Positions 24,263-32,111 of a DNA stretch of 64,000 nt are shown piece after piece. The notes under the pieces were generated by a model, which did no database searches, had not been told where the DNA came from, and saw only the letters and a program-made list of their open reading frames with translations. The translations under genes and the position numbers were made by a program. This DNA comes from an uncultured Atopobium sp. (GTDB lineage Bacteria; Actinomycetota; Coriobacteriia; Coriobacteriales; Atopobiaceae): NCBI GenBank assembly GCA_938036925.1, contig CALHVU010000059.1, forward strand, positions 1 through 64,000. The letters run 5' to 3'. Numbering within the stretch: the first letter of the stretch is position 1; each line of letters starts with the position of its first letter.

Positions 24263-25626
24263 CGAGGATCAGACTCCATGGTTCCGCGCAGATACCAGGT
24301 ACGAGCCTCATCAATATGAACATCAACAATTTTGCCGATAAGATCTTCTGGCGTGTAACCCTCTGGCAGATTGAAGTGAACTGTTTGGTTCTTCTCGCTA
24401 TGTCCCACCATAACGGTATCATCACGCTTGGAAGTTCCCTCAACAAGAACTGCCTGCGTAGTATTCAAGTCTACCTGGTTAGCGTCATGTGCCTGCTGAG
24501 CCACAAGCTCTGCAAGCCTATCAAAGCGCTCCTGGATGACCTCGTGAGGCGTATTGTCTTCGTATTTTGCCGCAGGAGTACCTGGACGCTTAGAGTAAAT
24601 GAAGGTATATGCGGAAGAATACCCAGCTTCTTTGACCAAAGAAAGCGTATCCTCAAAGTCTTCCTCAGTCTCTCCGGGGAAGCCAACGATAATGTCAGTT
24701 GAAAGCGCCAATCCTGGAATAGCTGCACGCAGGCGAGAAACCACGTCTAAGTACTCTTCTCGTGTATAGCTGCGGTTCATCTTTTTGAGAACACGCGTAG
24801 AGCCACTTTGAACCGCAAGATGAAGATGAGGCATTACAGCTGGCGTTTCCTTCATGGCCGCAATAGTCTCATCAGTAAGATCTTTTGGATTCGATGAGGT
24901 GAAACGGATTCGCTCAACGCCCGTCTGACCCACGGCACGTAGAAGCTCTGCAAAACGAGGCTTACCGTAGAGGTCGCGACCATATGAGTTAACGTTTTGA
25001 CCAAGAAGGGTAATCTCACGAACGCCATCTGCGACAAGACGCTCGCACTCACCAATAACCGCCTCAAAGGTGCGGCTGCGTTCACGACCGCGAACGTAAG
25101 GAACAATACAATACGTGCAGAAATTGTTGCAGCCGGTCATGATAGGCACCCAAGCGTGATACTGCTGAGCGCGGTTGCTTGGCAGATCTGTGGAGAAACC
25201 CTTACCCTCCTCAGAAGTGTCTACGGCTACACGGTCATTCTCGCCCCTAAATGCGCTGGTGAGAAGTGCTGGCAAGCTTGCAAGTGCGCTGGTACCAAAC
25301 ACAACGTCAACGGCTGGAACCTTTTCACGGAGCTTCTCGCCATCGCGCTGCGCAATACAGCCGCCAATAGCAACAACACGCTTGCCTGATGGAGGCGTTG
25401 GAGCACTGACCATGGCAGAAGCCTGACCGTAGAGGCGCTGATCAGCGTTCTCACGAACACTACAGGTCATAAAGATGACAATATCTGCGTCATCGGTATC
25501 TGAAACCTCATTGCAGCCACAAGCCTCAAGCAGACCAGAGACTCGCTCTGTATCGTGCAGATTCATCTGGCAGCCAAAAGTTTTGATGTGATATGTTTTT
25601 CCTACGAGCTCGGAATTTTCAATCAT
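24259..25626 (-). CDS. miaB: tRNA-2-methylthio-N6-dimethylallyladenosine synthase
   Basis: 455 residues, a radical-SAM methylthiotransferase. The N-terminal UPF0004 domain carries three cluster Cys (FGCQMN, MTCSVRE, IGGCIAQ); the radical-SAM domain has C-x3-C-x2-C in CNNFCTYCIVPYVRG; a TRAM RNA-binding domain ends the protein. Adds methylthio to i6A37 made by MiaA. The YHIKTFGCQMN start and partner gene miaA separate it from the related RimO (32112) and MtaB (46212) in this window. Confidence 0.96.
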   Translation of the reverse strand: MIENSELVGKTYHIKTFGCQMNLHDTERVSGLLEACGCNEVSDTDDADIVIFMTCSVRENADQRLYGQASAMVSAPTPPSGKRVVAIGGCIAQRDGEKLREKVPAVDVVFGTSALASLPALLTSAFRGENDRVAVDTSEEGKGFSTDLPSNRAQQYHAWVPIMTGCNNFCTYCIVPYVRGRERSRTFEAVIGECERLVADGVREITLLGQNVNSYGRDLYGKPRFAELLRAVGQTGVERIRFTSSNPKDLTDETIAAMKETPAVMPHLHLAVQSGSTRVLKKMNRSYTREEYLDVVSRLRAAIPGLALSTDIIVGFPGETEEDFEDTLSLVKEAGYSSAYTFIYSKRPGTPAAKYEDNTPHEVIQERFDRLAELVAQQAHDANQVDLNTTQAVLVEGTSKRDDTVMVGHSEKNQTVHFNLPEGYTPEDLIGKIVDVHIDEARTWYLRGTMESDPR

Positions 25627-25628
25627 GC

Positions 25629-25952
25629 TTAAAGTACCTCGTTATACTCAGTGGAACTAACAGCCGGAGTCTGCGTATCAGGGGCAGACAGTGTATGGAC
25701 ATAAATGGCAATTTTAATTGCAGTTCTACTCTCCCCTGCAATCTCGATATCAGAAAACGTTGGAGCACAGGTGATGTCCAGACCGCAAGGAATCAAGAAG
25801 CCACGCGCAATAGCAACAGCTTTGATGCCCTGGTTAACTGCACCAGCACCAATGCACTGGAGTATAACAGGTTCATTATCTTTAACCAGTCCCGCAATAG
25901 CTCCTGCTACAGAAGCTGGTGAAGACTTACTTGAAACTTTAAGCAAACCCAT
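25629..25952 (-). CDS. spoVS: Stage V sporulation protein S (SpoVS) homologue
   Basis: 107 residues; the first 86 are a near-textbook SpoVS: LKVSSKSSPASVAGAIAGL, EPVILQCIGAGAVNQGIKAVAIARGF and GLDITCAPTFSDIEI. SpoVS has an Alba-like dimer fold and is needed for spore-coat and septum steps in Bacillus, yet is found in many non-sporulating bacteria. A 20-residue tail follows that is not part of the family core. It lies between the GHKL ATPase and miaB, as spoVS lies near miaB in Bacillus. Probably a nucleic-acid-binding regulator; its role here is not known. Confidence 0.93.
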   Translation of the reverse strand: MGLLKVSSKSSPASVAGAIAGLVKDNEPVILQCIGAGAVNQGIKAVAIARGFLIPCGLDITCAPTFSDIEIAGESRTAIKIAIYVHTLSAPDTQTPAVSSTEYNEVL

Positions 25953-25979
25953 GAGTGCTCCAATTATTGTGCGTTTGTT

Positions 25980-27065
25980 CTACTCTTGCGACTCAATATC
26001 AAAAGTCACAACAATTTTGTTTTTACTTACACGAACACGAGGCTCAGACGTCAAAGAAACGTAGTATTTCTCGGACAACTCAGCAAAACTCTGCTCCATT
26101 TTTCGAGAAAAGCTGCTGATATCAGCCTTACTCATCTTGAGGCCTCGGTGGTCTTTCATCAGATCAATTTCGCGAGAAACCCCTTCAAGTTCAACAGTGT
26201 GGCTGACCTGTGCATACACACTACGCAAAGGCTTAATCTGCTCAGCAATAATTCTGTGAGCAGTTCTATCTGACATTGAAAGACCAAGAGACTTACAAAC
26301 CTCAGAAAGCTCTGTTGCATCCGCTGCGGCCCTGAAGCGCTCGAGAACAGGCACGTTTTCAAAGCCTTCAACAAATAGCAGATCAGCGATATCAAGCGTC
26401 TGTGCAATTCTGCGACGAGCAGTAGCTGCAATCTCTGCAGCAGAGCCCAACATTACCTCGCACGAGCCTTTAACCTCAAGCGCAAAGTCACAACAGGTAC
26501 GAATAATGTTATGAGGACCTTTAACGGTTGTTTTGAGTCCGTCCTCATTCAAACCACAAGTTGGCCAAGTAGACTGATCTACTCGCTCAGAAATTTTAGT
26601 AGTGTCTACCACAATCTGAATAACAGAGCCAAGTCCTGGAGCAGAAGCCACAACCTGAGCTGATTCACAGTTTTCTTTGATGGAATAGAGAGCCATGCCT
26701 CGGCCATGAATTCCCCAACGGTCCATATGCATGCTCTCAAGCTTTGAAGTTACACGAGCTTCAAAGATTTTCTCCTGCATGTCTTTTGGAATACCCTGAC
26801 CATCATCAAGTATGGTGATAGTTCTGAGCGCACCCTCTTTTGAGGTTGCAACATAAATGTGACGAGCACCAGCATCGCGAGAATTACGCAAGAGCTCGAT
26901 AACAATATCTTCTACCGAACGAATATCATGCTTTGCCTGTCTACGCTCTGCTTCTGCTACGCGTAAACGAACGTACCCCGCGCCGAGGGATTCCTCGACA
27001 CGGAGTGCGCGCTCACCTCCCATGGAGGCGACAAAACCTGTTAAGTCAGTAGAAGTGGCTGCCAT
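25980..27065 (-). CDS. GHKL (MutL/Hsp90-like) ATPase of unknown function
   Basis: 361 residues. The N-terminal 180 residues form a GHKL ATP-binding fold: N-box IELLRNSRDAGA (Glu57, Asn61), G1 ILDDGQGIP (Asp87, Asp88) and G2 GIHGRGMAL (118-126). The N-box is closest to the E-L-x-D-N-x-x-D-A-G-A form of MutL and Hsp90, not to histidine kinases. Residues about 180-361 have no recognised domain: helical, basic, ending in predicted strands (VRVSKNKIVVTFDI). No membrane segment or kinase H-box. It starts 3 bp after rny and precedes spoVS, the place held by the phosphodiesterase YmdB in Bacillus. Function not known; context suggests RNA decay, DNA repair or development. Confidence 0.85.
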   Translation of the reverse strand: MAATSTDLTGFVASMGGERALRVEESLGAGYVRLRVAEAERRQAKHDIRSVEDIVIELLRNSRDAGARHIYVATSKEGALRTITILDDGQGIPKDMQEKIFEARVTSKLESMHMDRWGIHGRGMALYSIKENCESAQVVASAPGLGSVIQIVVDTTKISERVDQSTWPTCGLNEDGLKTTVKGPHNIIRTCCDFALEVKGSCEVMLGSAAEIAATARRRIAQTLDIADLLFVEGFENVPVLERFRAAADATELSEVCKSLGLSMSDRTAHRIIAEQIKPLRSVYAQVSHTVELEGVSREIDLMKDHRGLKMSKADISSFSRKMEQSFAELSEKYYVSLTSEPRVRVSKNKIVVTFDIESQE

Positions 27066-27068
27066 AAA

Positions 27069-28622
27069 TTACTTAGCAACGTCTACAGCACGAGACTCGC
27101 GAATAACAACAACGCGAACCTGTCCTGGGTATTCCATCTCATCCTCAATTTGCTTAGCAATATCGTGAGCAAGAACAGTTGCCTCGGAATCGCTAATCAT
27201 CTGAGGCTCAACCATTACGTGAAGCTCACGGCCAGCCTGCATCGCATACGTACGCTCAACGCCCTCGTGTGCGTTGGAGATAGCCTCAAGCTTCTCAAGG
27301 CGCTTGATGTAGTTCTCAGCAGACTCACGACGAGCACCAGGACGTGCAGCAGAAATAGCGTCTGCAGCCATAACAAGCATGTCAAGAACAGTGTTTGGCT
27401 CAATGTCTGCATGGTGGGCCTCAATGGCGTGAACAATCTCTGGGCGCTCACCATGACGACGAGCAAGATCTGCACCAATTACAGCGTGTGGACCCTCAAC
27501 CTCGTGGTCAATTGCCTTACCAAGGTCATGAAGCAGACCAGCGCGCTTAGCTGGAGCAGGCTCAAGACCAAGCTCTTCAGCCATAATGCCGCAAAGTACT
27601 GCAACCTGAACAGAGTGAGCAAGAACATTCTGACCGTAAGAAGTACGGTAGCGAAGCTTACCAAGAGTCTTTACGATCTCTGGATGAAGATCGTGAATAC
27701 CACAATCAAATGCAGCCTGTTCGCCAGCCTCAAGAACACGCTCGTTAACAAGAGCCTCAGCCTTCTTGTAGAGCTCCTCAATACGTGCTGGATGAATACG
27801 ACCGTCTGCAATGAGGTTCTCAAGTGCAACACGAGCGGTCTCACGGCGGACTGGATCAAAACTTGAAAGAACTACAGTCTCTGGAGTGTCATCAATAACA
27901 AGAGAAACACCAGATACCTGCTCGAAGGTACGAATGTTTCTACCCTCACGTCCAATAATCCTACCCTTTAGATCATCAGATGGGATATGGACGGAAGTTA
28001 CTGTAATCTCAGAAGCCTGATCTGCAGCGACACGCTGAATAGCGGTAGAAATAATCTCACGTGCAGTTTTATCTGCTTGTGCACGAACGCGCTGCTCAGA
28101 CTCACGAAGAATCATAGCCTCATCGCGAACACTTTCAGAACGGACTCGAGCCAGAAGCTCATCATGAGCCTCATCTTTTGTAAGAGCTGCAATGCGCTCA
28201 AGCTCTTGAGACTGCTGAGAAACAAGAGAATCCAAATCGTTCTTACGACGATCAAGCTGGCCCTGAAGGCTGGAGAGCTGATGCTCACGCTTCTCTAGTG
28301 CATCAGTACGGTGATCAAGGGACTCTTCACGCTGAAGAATACGATTCTCCATGCTACGGAGCTCACTCTTACGCTTTTTCTCATCTGCCTCTGCTGCCTG
28401 CTTAAGCTGAAGAACTTCTTCTTTAGCCTCAAGAACAGCTTCTTTTTTAACTGTTTCTGCCTGGCGAGCTGCTTCAGAAGCAATACGATCTGCATTAGTC
28501 TGAGCGTCTTTTAACTGCTGTTCTGCAGTTTTAATCTTTGAATTACTAATGTTAGAGAGTACGCCGTATGCAAGGCCTACTCCCACAAGAAGGCAAACAA
28601 TGCCTACCGCTGCTAATTCCAT
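27069..28622 (-). CDS. rny: Ribonuclease Y
   Basis: 517 residues. One N-terminal membrane helix (about 4-22), a long charged coiled coil (about 25-200), a KH RNA-binding domain (GRIIGREGRNIRTFE), then an HD nuclease domain with HDLGKAIDHE, and a conserved C-terminal region ending VRVVVIRESRAVDVAK. RNase Y is the membrane-bound endonuclease starting mRNA decay in many Gram-positives. Together with RNase J and PNPase elsewhere in the window it makes a full decay set. It begins the rny-GHKL-spoVS-miaB-miaA-hflX row and has a 283-bp upstream leader that may be structured. Confidence 0.96.
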   Translation of the reverse strand: MELAAVGIVCLLVGVGLAYGVLSNISNSKIKTAEQQLKDAQTNADRIASEAARQAETVKKEAVLEAKEEVLQLKQAAEADEKKRKSELRSMENRILQREESLDHRTDALEKREHQLSSLQGQLDRRKNDLDSLVSQQSQELERIAALTKDEAHDELLARVRSESVRDEAMILRESEQRVRAQADKTAREIISTAIQRVAADQASEITVTSVHIPSDDLKGRIIGREGRNIRTFEQVSGVSLVIDDTPETVVLSSFDPVRRETARVALENLIADGRIHPARIEELYKKAEALVNERVLEAGEQAAFDCGIHDLHPEIVKTLGKLRYRTSYGQNVLAHSVQVAVLCGIMAEELGLEPAPAKRAGLLHDLGKAIDHEVEGPHAVIGADLARRHGERPEIVHAIEAHHADIEPNTVLDMLVMAADAISAARPGARRESAENYIKRLEKLEAISNAHEGVERTYAMQAGRELHVMVEPQMISDSEATVLAHDIAKQIEDEMEYPGQVRVVVIRESRAVDVAK

Positions 28623-28905
28623 ACCTACTCCTCAAATGGCGATTACAAAAGTGTTCAGGAGACTTTAGACACAACAGTATCTAAAGAACCCGCCATGAGC
28701 AGGGTTCATTGGCTGGTCATGCCACATTCAGAGATAGATCAAATGTATGAGATACCTACTGTATACGTGACGCTGGTTGCCCAGCGGAAATGAGCCTATT
28801 CACGGCATATTTATCGTATAGAGCATTGTAACTTTTGTCAATAAATAGCAGGTAGGAAAAGTAAAGTACATCAATACAACAGACTTATAAGCTAAGCAAA
28901 TATAT
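28623..28905 (-). promoter_or_regulatory. Candidate structured leader/terminator upstream of rny
   Basis: Gap between recX and rny. On the minus strand, in order: stem CGCTGG-GCAA-CCAGCG (28786-28771, tetraloop), a small TGGC/GCCA hairpin (28724-28710), and GAACCC/GGGTTC with a 10-base loop (28707-28686) followed by TTT. The last may be the recA-recX terminator or part of a regulatory leader of rny. It does not match a riboswitch I can name. Confidence 0.35.
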
Positions 28906-29580
28906 TCATTCAGATGTGGCGTTTTCATCCAAAATCTTTTTAGCAACAGATGATGCTATAGAAAATGAATATCCCTTTGTGGCCAGAAACCTGACAAGCT
29001 TCTCATAATCATTTTTTCCCGACAGGTGTTTTCTCTGGGCCAAAGAATACGCAACTTCAAATTCATCCACATCAGAAAAATAAGCGTCAGGCCATCCAGG
29101 GAGAGTCTCAACTTCAATCCCTTTTTTAGAAATTTCAGTTTTAATTTTAAGAGGACCCCAGCCTTGCGAAATTTTAGAACGTATATAAACGTCTGCAAAA
29201 CGACTGTCATTAACCAAACCAACTTCAACAGCCCTCTGCACTGCAGGGTCTCTTACATTCTTCTGATAGCCATCAAGCATGAGCTTTTTTTGAAGCTCAG
29301 CTGTAGAGTAGTCCCTTTTTACAATCAAAGCCTCAATACGAGCTTTAATGCACTGCGTTGAAATCTCTTTTAACTCATACAGAAACTCATTACGAGAGGA
29401 AGGTGTAAAAACACCATCTTTCTCTTTGTTCTGAAGAGCACGAGCTACTGTTGGAGGGACAAAGAATTCCTCCGTCCCTCCGACTTCAGTTTCTAAAAGT
29501 ATCTTTGCTTTAGGCTTTGCCTGACCTAGAACTGCCTGTTTCTTTTTTGGAAGCTCAATCGACCAAGAAATTTCTGACAT
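28906..29580 (-). CDS. recX: Regulatory protein RecX
   Basis: 224 residues. The core (about 80-220) is the triple three-helix RecX repeat: ARIEALIVKRDYSTAELQKKL, VGLVNDSRFADVYIRSK, and LVRFLATKGYSFSIASSV. The first 75 residues are a longer N-terminal extension than in many RecX proteins. RecX binds within RecA filaments and limits or reshapes them. Its ATG overlaps the recA stop codon (TAATG), so the inhibitor is made from the same SOS-induced transcript. Confidence 0.92.
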   Translation of the reverse strand: MSEISWSIELPKKKQAVLGQAKPKAKILLETEVGGTEEFFVPPTVARALQNKEKDGVFTPSSRNEFLYELKEISTQCIKARIEALIVKRDYSTAELQKKLMLDGYQKNVRDPAVQRAVEVGLVNDSRFADVYIRSKISQGWGPLKIKTEISKKGIEVETLPGWPDAYFSDVDEFEVAYSLAQRKHLSGKNDYEKLVRFLATKGYSFSIASSVAKKILDENATSE

Positions 29581-30668
29581 TATTCAGCAGAATCTTCCGT
29601 TGCAACCGGAGTGCCAACTTCAGAATCTTCATCAAATACAAGGCCACAAGCAACTCGTACTTTGTGATCAATCTCTTCCATGAGATCTGGGTTGGCAGTA
29701 AGGAAAGATTTAGCTGCTTCTCTACCCTGGCCAAGACGTTCACCCTCATAGGTGAACCAAGCTCCAGACTTGTTGACAATCTCAAAATCAACAGCCATAT
29801 CAAGAATGGAGCCCTCTTTGGAGATGCCTTGACCGTACATAATGTCAAACTCAGCAACCTTAAAAGGCGGAGCAACCTTGTTCTTTACAACCTTAACGCG
29901 AACACGGTTACCAACGTTTTCTCCGTTAACCTTAATGCTGTCAACGCGGCGAATATCCATACGGACAGTAGAGAAGAACTTAAGAGCCCTACCACCAGAA
30001 GTGGTCTCTGGGCTTCCAAACATAACACCAATCTTCTCTCTAAGTTGGTTAATGAAAATACAAAGCGTATTAGACTTTGAAAGAGAGCCAGCTAACTTAC
30101 GGAGAGCTTGACTCATGAGACGAGCCTGAAGACCAACGCTAGAATCGCCAATCTCTCCCTCAATCTCTGCACGAGGAACAAGAGCAGCAACAGAGTCTAC
30201 AACTACAACATCAATGGCGCCTGAGCGAACAAGCATGTCACAAATTTCTAGAGCCTGCTCACCAGTATCTGGCTGAGAAATTAAAACATCGTCAATATCA
30301 ACGCCAATACGAGCCGCATAACCTGGGTCTAGTGCGTGCTCTGCGTCAATAAAGGCAACAACACCACCTAGCGCCTGAGCTTCTGCAAGAATTTCTAGTG
30401 AAAGTGTTGTCTTACCAGAGGACTCTGGGCCATAAATCTCTACGATACGGCCGCGAGGAACGCCGCCAATACCCAATGCTGCATCAAGAGCAAGTGAGCC
30501 AGTTGGAATAGCCTGAATATCAAAGGCAGGACCACCCTCGCCTAAACGCATAATAGCGCCTGCACCAAATTTCTTCTCAATCTCTGCAGTGGTTGAGGAG
30601 ATAACCTCATCTCTCTCATCACCAGTAGTACGAGCTTTAATCTCTTTTGAAACTGACTTTTTAGCCAT
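29580..30668 (-). CDS. recA: Recombinase RecA
   Basis: 362 residues. ATP-dependent strand-exchange protein and co-protease for LexA. Walker A GPESSGKTT (about residues 80-88), Walker B VVVVDSVAAL, L1/L2 DNA loops (EIGDSSVGLQARLMSQ; FGSPETTSGGRALKFFSTVR), C-terminal acidic tail. A 15-residue N-terminal extension before the core is normal in Actinobacteria. Its own promoter, with a perfect LexA site in the spacer, makes it SOS-inducible independently of pncC upstream. Confidence 0.98.
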   Translation of the reverse strand: MAKKSVSKEIKARTTGDERDEVISSTTAEIEKKFGAGAIMRLGEGGPAFDIQAIPTGSLALDAALGIGGVPRGRIVEIYGPESSGKTTLSLEILAEAQALGGVVAFIDAEHALDPGYAARIGVDIDDVLISQPDTGEQALEICDMLVRSGAIDVVVVDSVAALVPRAEIEGEIGDSSVGLQARLMSQALRKLAGSLSKSNTLCIFINQLREKIGVMFGSPETTSGGRALKFFSTVRMDIRRVDSIKVNGENVGNRVRVKVVKNKVAPPFKVAEFDIMYGQGISKEGSILDMAVDFEIVNKSGAWFTYEGERLGQGREAAKSFLTANPDLMEEIDHKVRVACGLVFDEDSEVGTPVATEDSAE

Positions 30669-30697
30669 GGATACTCCTTGCTCTTTTTGTTACTAGA

Positions 30698-30726
30698 ATA
30701 ATATAAGAACAGACGTTCTATGTCAA
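30698..30726 (-). promoter_or_regulatory. recA promoter with perfect LexA box in the spacer
   Basis: Minus-strand TTGACA (30726-30721), 17-bp spacer, TATTAT (30703-30698). The spacer contains GAACGTCTGTTC (30718-30707), a perfect GAAC-N4-GTTC palindrome, the Gram-positive LexA consensus. The ATG is 29 bp further on with an AAGGAG site. Confidence 0.9.
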
Positions 30727-30853
30727 CGTCAAACATATACTCTATAGAGGGAATTTGTCTGATTTCTTTCCTTTATTTTTCCGCTCTTGAGCAGTTAATT
30801 TTTTTCTTAATTACAAATTTGACTGTATAAGTCCTGCATAGCCGCAGAAATTA

Positions 30854-30885
30854 AGAGGCTCAAAACAAACTAGTTTTGAGCCTCT
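30854..30885 (-). terminator. Terminator after pncC
   Basis: A 13-bp perfect stem, AGAGGCTCAAAAC with GTTTTGAGCCTCT, loop of 6, lies 17 bp past the pncC stop codon. On the minus strand it is followed by a weak TAATTT end. It separates the pgsA-pncC transcript from recA. Confidence 0.7.
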
Positions 30886-30901
30886 CTATTAAAATCAGAT
30901 T

Positions 30902-31399
30902 TTAAGCCTTCACAATTGCTTCATGAATTAATTGTAAAGCCTGCAAAACAGCAGCTTCTCGCACCTGTTCTCTATTACCAGAAAAATGTTTGCAGACCGT
31001 ATGGGTAAAGTTTTTGCTGTTAATGCCAAACCAAACTGTTCCAACTGGTTTACCAGGCTCTTCTCCTGTTGGTCCTGCTATTCCTGTAACTGAAACTGCA
31101 ATATCTGATCCAATAACGTCTCTAACGCCCGAAGCCATTTGAGCTGCGCAGGGCTCAGAAACAGCGCCAAGAGACGGTTCATCAAAAATGTCTTTTGAAA
31201 CGCCTAATACCTTTTGCTTAATCTCAATGGTATAGCTTACAACAGAGCCCTTAAGTACGCTTGATGATCCAGAGATGGCTGTAAGAGCACCTGCAACAAG
31301 TCCTCCCGTACAAGACTCAGCAGATGCAACGGTAAGACCAGCCTCAAGAGCCTCTGAAACAACCTGTTGAGCTTCTGAAAGAACTTCAGATGAAAACAT
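30902..31399 (-). CDS. pncC: CinA C-terminal-domain protein (nicotinamide-nucleotide amidase, PncC type)
   Basis: 165 residues, only the amidase half of CinA; the N-terminal molybdopterin-binding-like half of full CinA is absent. Motifs: VASAESCTGGLVAGALT (catalytic Ser region), GSSSVLKGSVVSYTIEIK, and VTGIAGPTG. It deamidates NMN to nicotinic acid mononucleotide in pyridine-nucleotide recycling. ATG 31399 is favoured over the TTG at 31429, though neither has a good ribosome site. The pgsA-cinA-recA order is common in Firmicutes and Actinobacteria, where cinA is often co-induced with competence. Confidence 0.88.
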   Translation of the reverse strand: MFSSEVLSEAQQVVSEALEAGLTVASAESCTGGLVAGALTAISGSSSVLKGSVVSYTIEIKQKVLGVSKDIFDEPSLGAVSEPCAAQMASGVRDVIGSDIAVSVTGIAGPTGEEPGKPVGTVWFGINSKNFTHTVCKHFSGNREQVREAAVLQALQLIHEAIVKA

Positions 31400-31492
31400 A
31401 TGAATCACAACTTTTCGGTCCGCATGCAAACGTTTGGTATGAAAACATACCTATCGTATATACGTATGGCGCCTCAGAGAGACGCCATCTTG

Positions 31493-32098
31493 TTAAACTT
31501 CAGCAATGTATTGCCAAGACTTTACAAAGTAGTCAATTCCTGACCAGGCTGTAAGAACTACTGCAACCCACATAAATGCGTTAAAGATAAAGAGCAAAAC
31601 GTCCTGAATCATTCCTCCGGGAATACTAGGCAAGAAAAGCAAGCCACAGATAGCAACCATAGTTGTTGCAGTCTTCCACTTACCTAAGTCAGAAGCTGCA
31701 ATAACAACACCCTTTGAAGCAACAACCATTCTAAGACCCGATACCAAAAACTCACGTGCAACAATCACTAAGAGCACCCAGGGAGAGACCATATGCCACT
31801 CCAGAAGTACAAAAAGAGCAACAACAACAGCGAGTTTATCGGCAATTGGATCTAAGAACTTACCAAACGTAGTAACTTCATTTCTACTGCGGGCAAGGTA
31901 GCCATCAAGCTTATCGGTCAAAGAAATGACAACATAGCCGATAAAAACAAGAAAAGCTCCAAGTTTAAAACCAGGTGTTGCCAGAGAATCTGCCAGAGAT
32001 ACACCTAAAAGCTGCGCCAAGAGAAGCCAAAAGGGCACTAAGACCACACGAGCACAGGTAACAATATTTGCAGGTGTCCAAATTGTCTTTGATGACAT
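31493..32098 (-). CDS. pgsA: CDP-diacylglycerol-glycerol-3-phosphate 3-phosphatidyltransferase
   Basis: 201 residues, the standard PgsA length, with about five membrane helices. The catalytic signature is D-K-L-D-G-x2-A-R-x8-G-x3-D-x3-D (from residue 61). Makes phosphatidylglycerol phosphate from CDP-diacylglycerol and glycerol-3-phosphate at the inner membrane. Its position rimO-pgsA-pncC-recA is conserved, so this is the housekeeping copy; the longer paralogue is at 6665. Confidence 0.93.
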   Translation of the reverse strand: MSSKTIWTPANIVTCARVVLVPFWLLLAQLLGVSLADSLATPGFKLGAFLVFIGYVVISLTDKLDGYLARSRNEVTTFGKFLDPIADKLAVVVALFVLLEWHMVSPWVLLVIVAREFLVSGLRMVVASKGVVIAASDLGKWKTATTMVAICGLLFLPSIPGGMIQDVLLFIFNAFMWVAVVLTAWSGIDYFVKSWQYIAEV

Positions 32099-32111
32099 GA
32101 CCTATCCTCAA

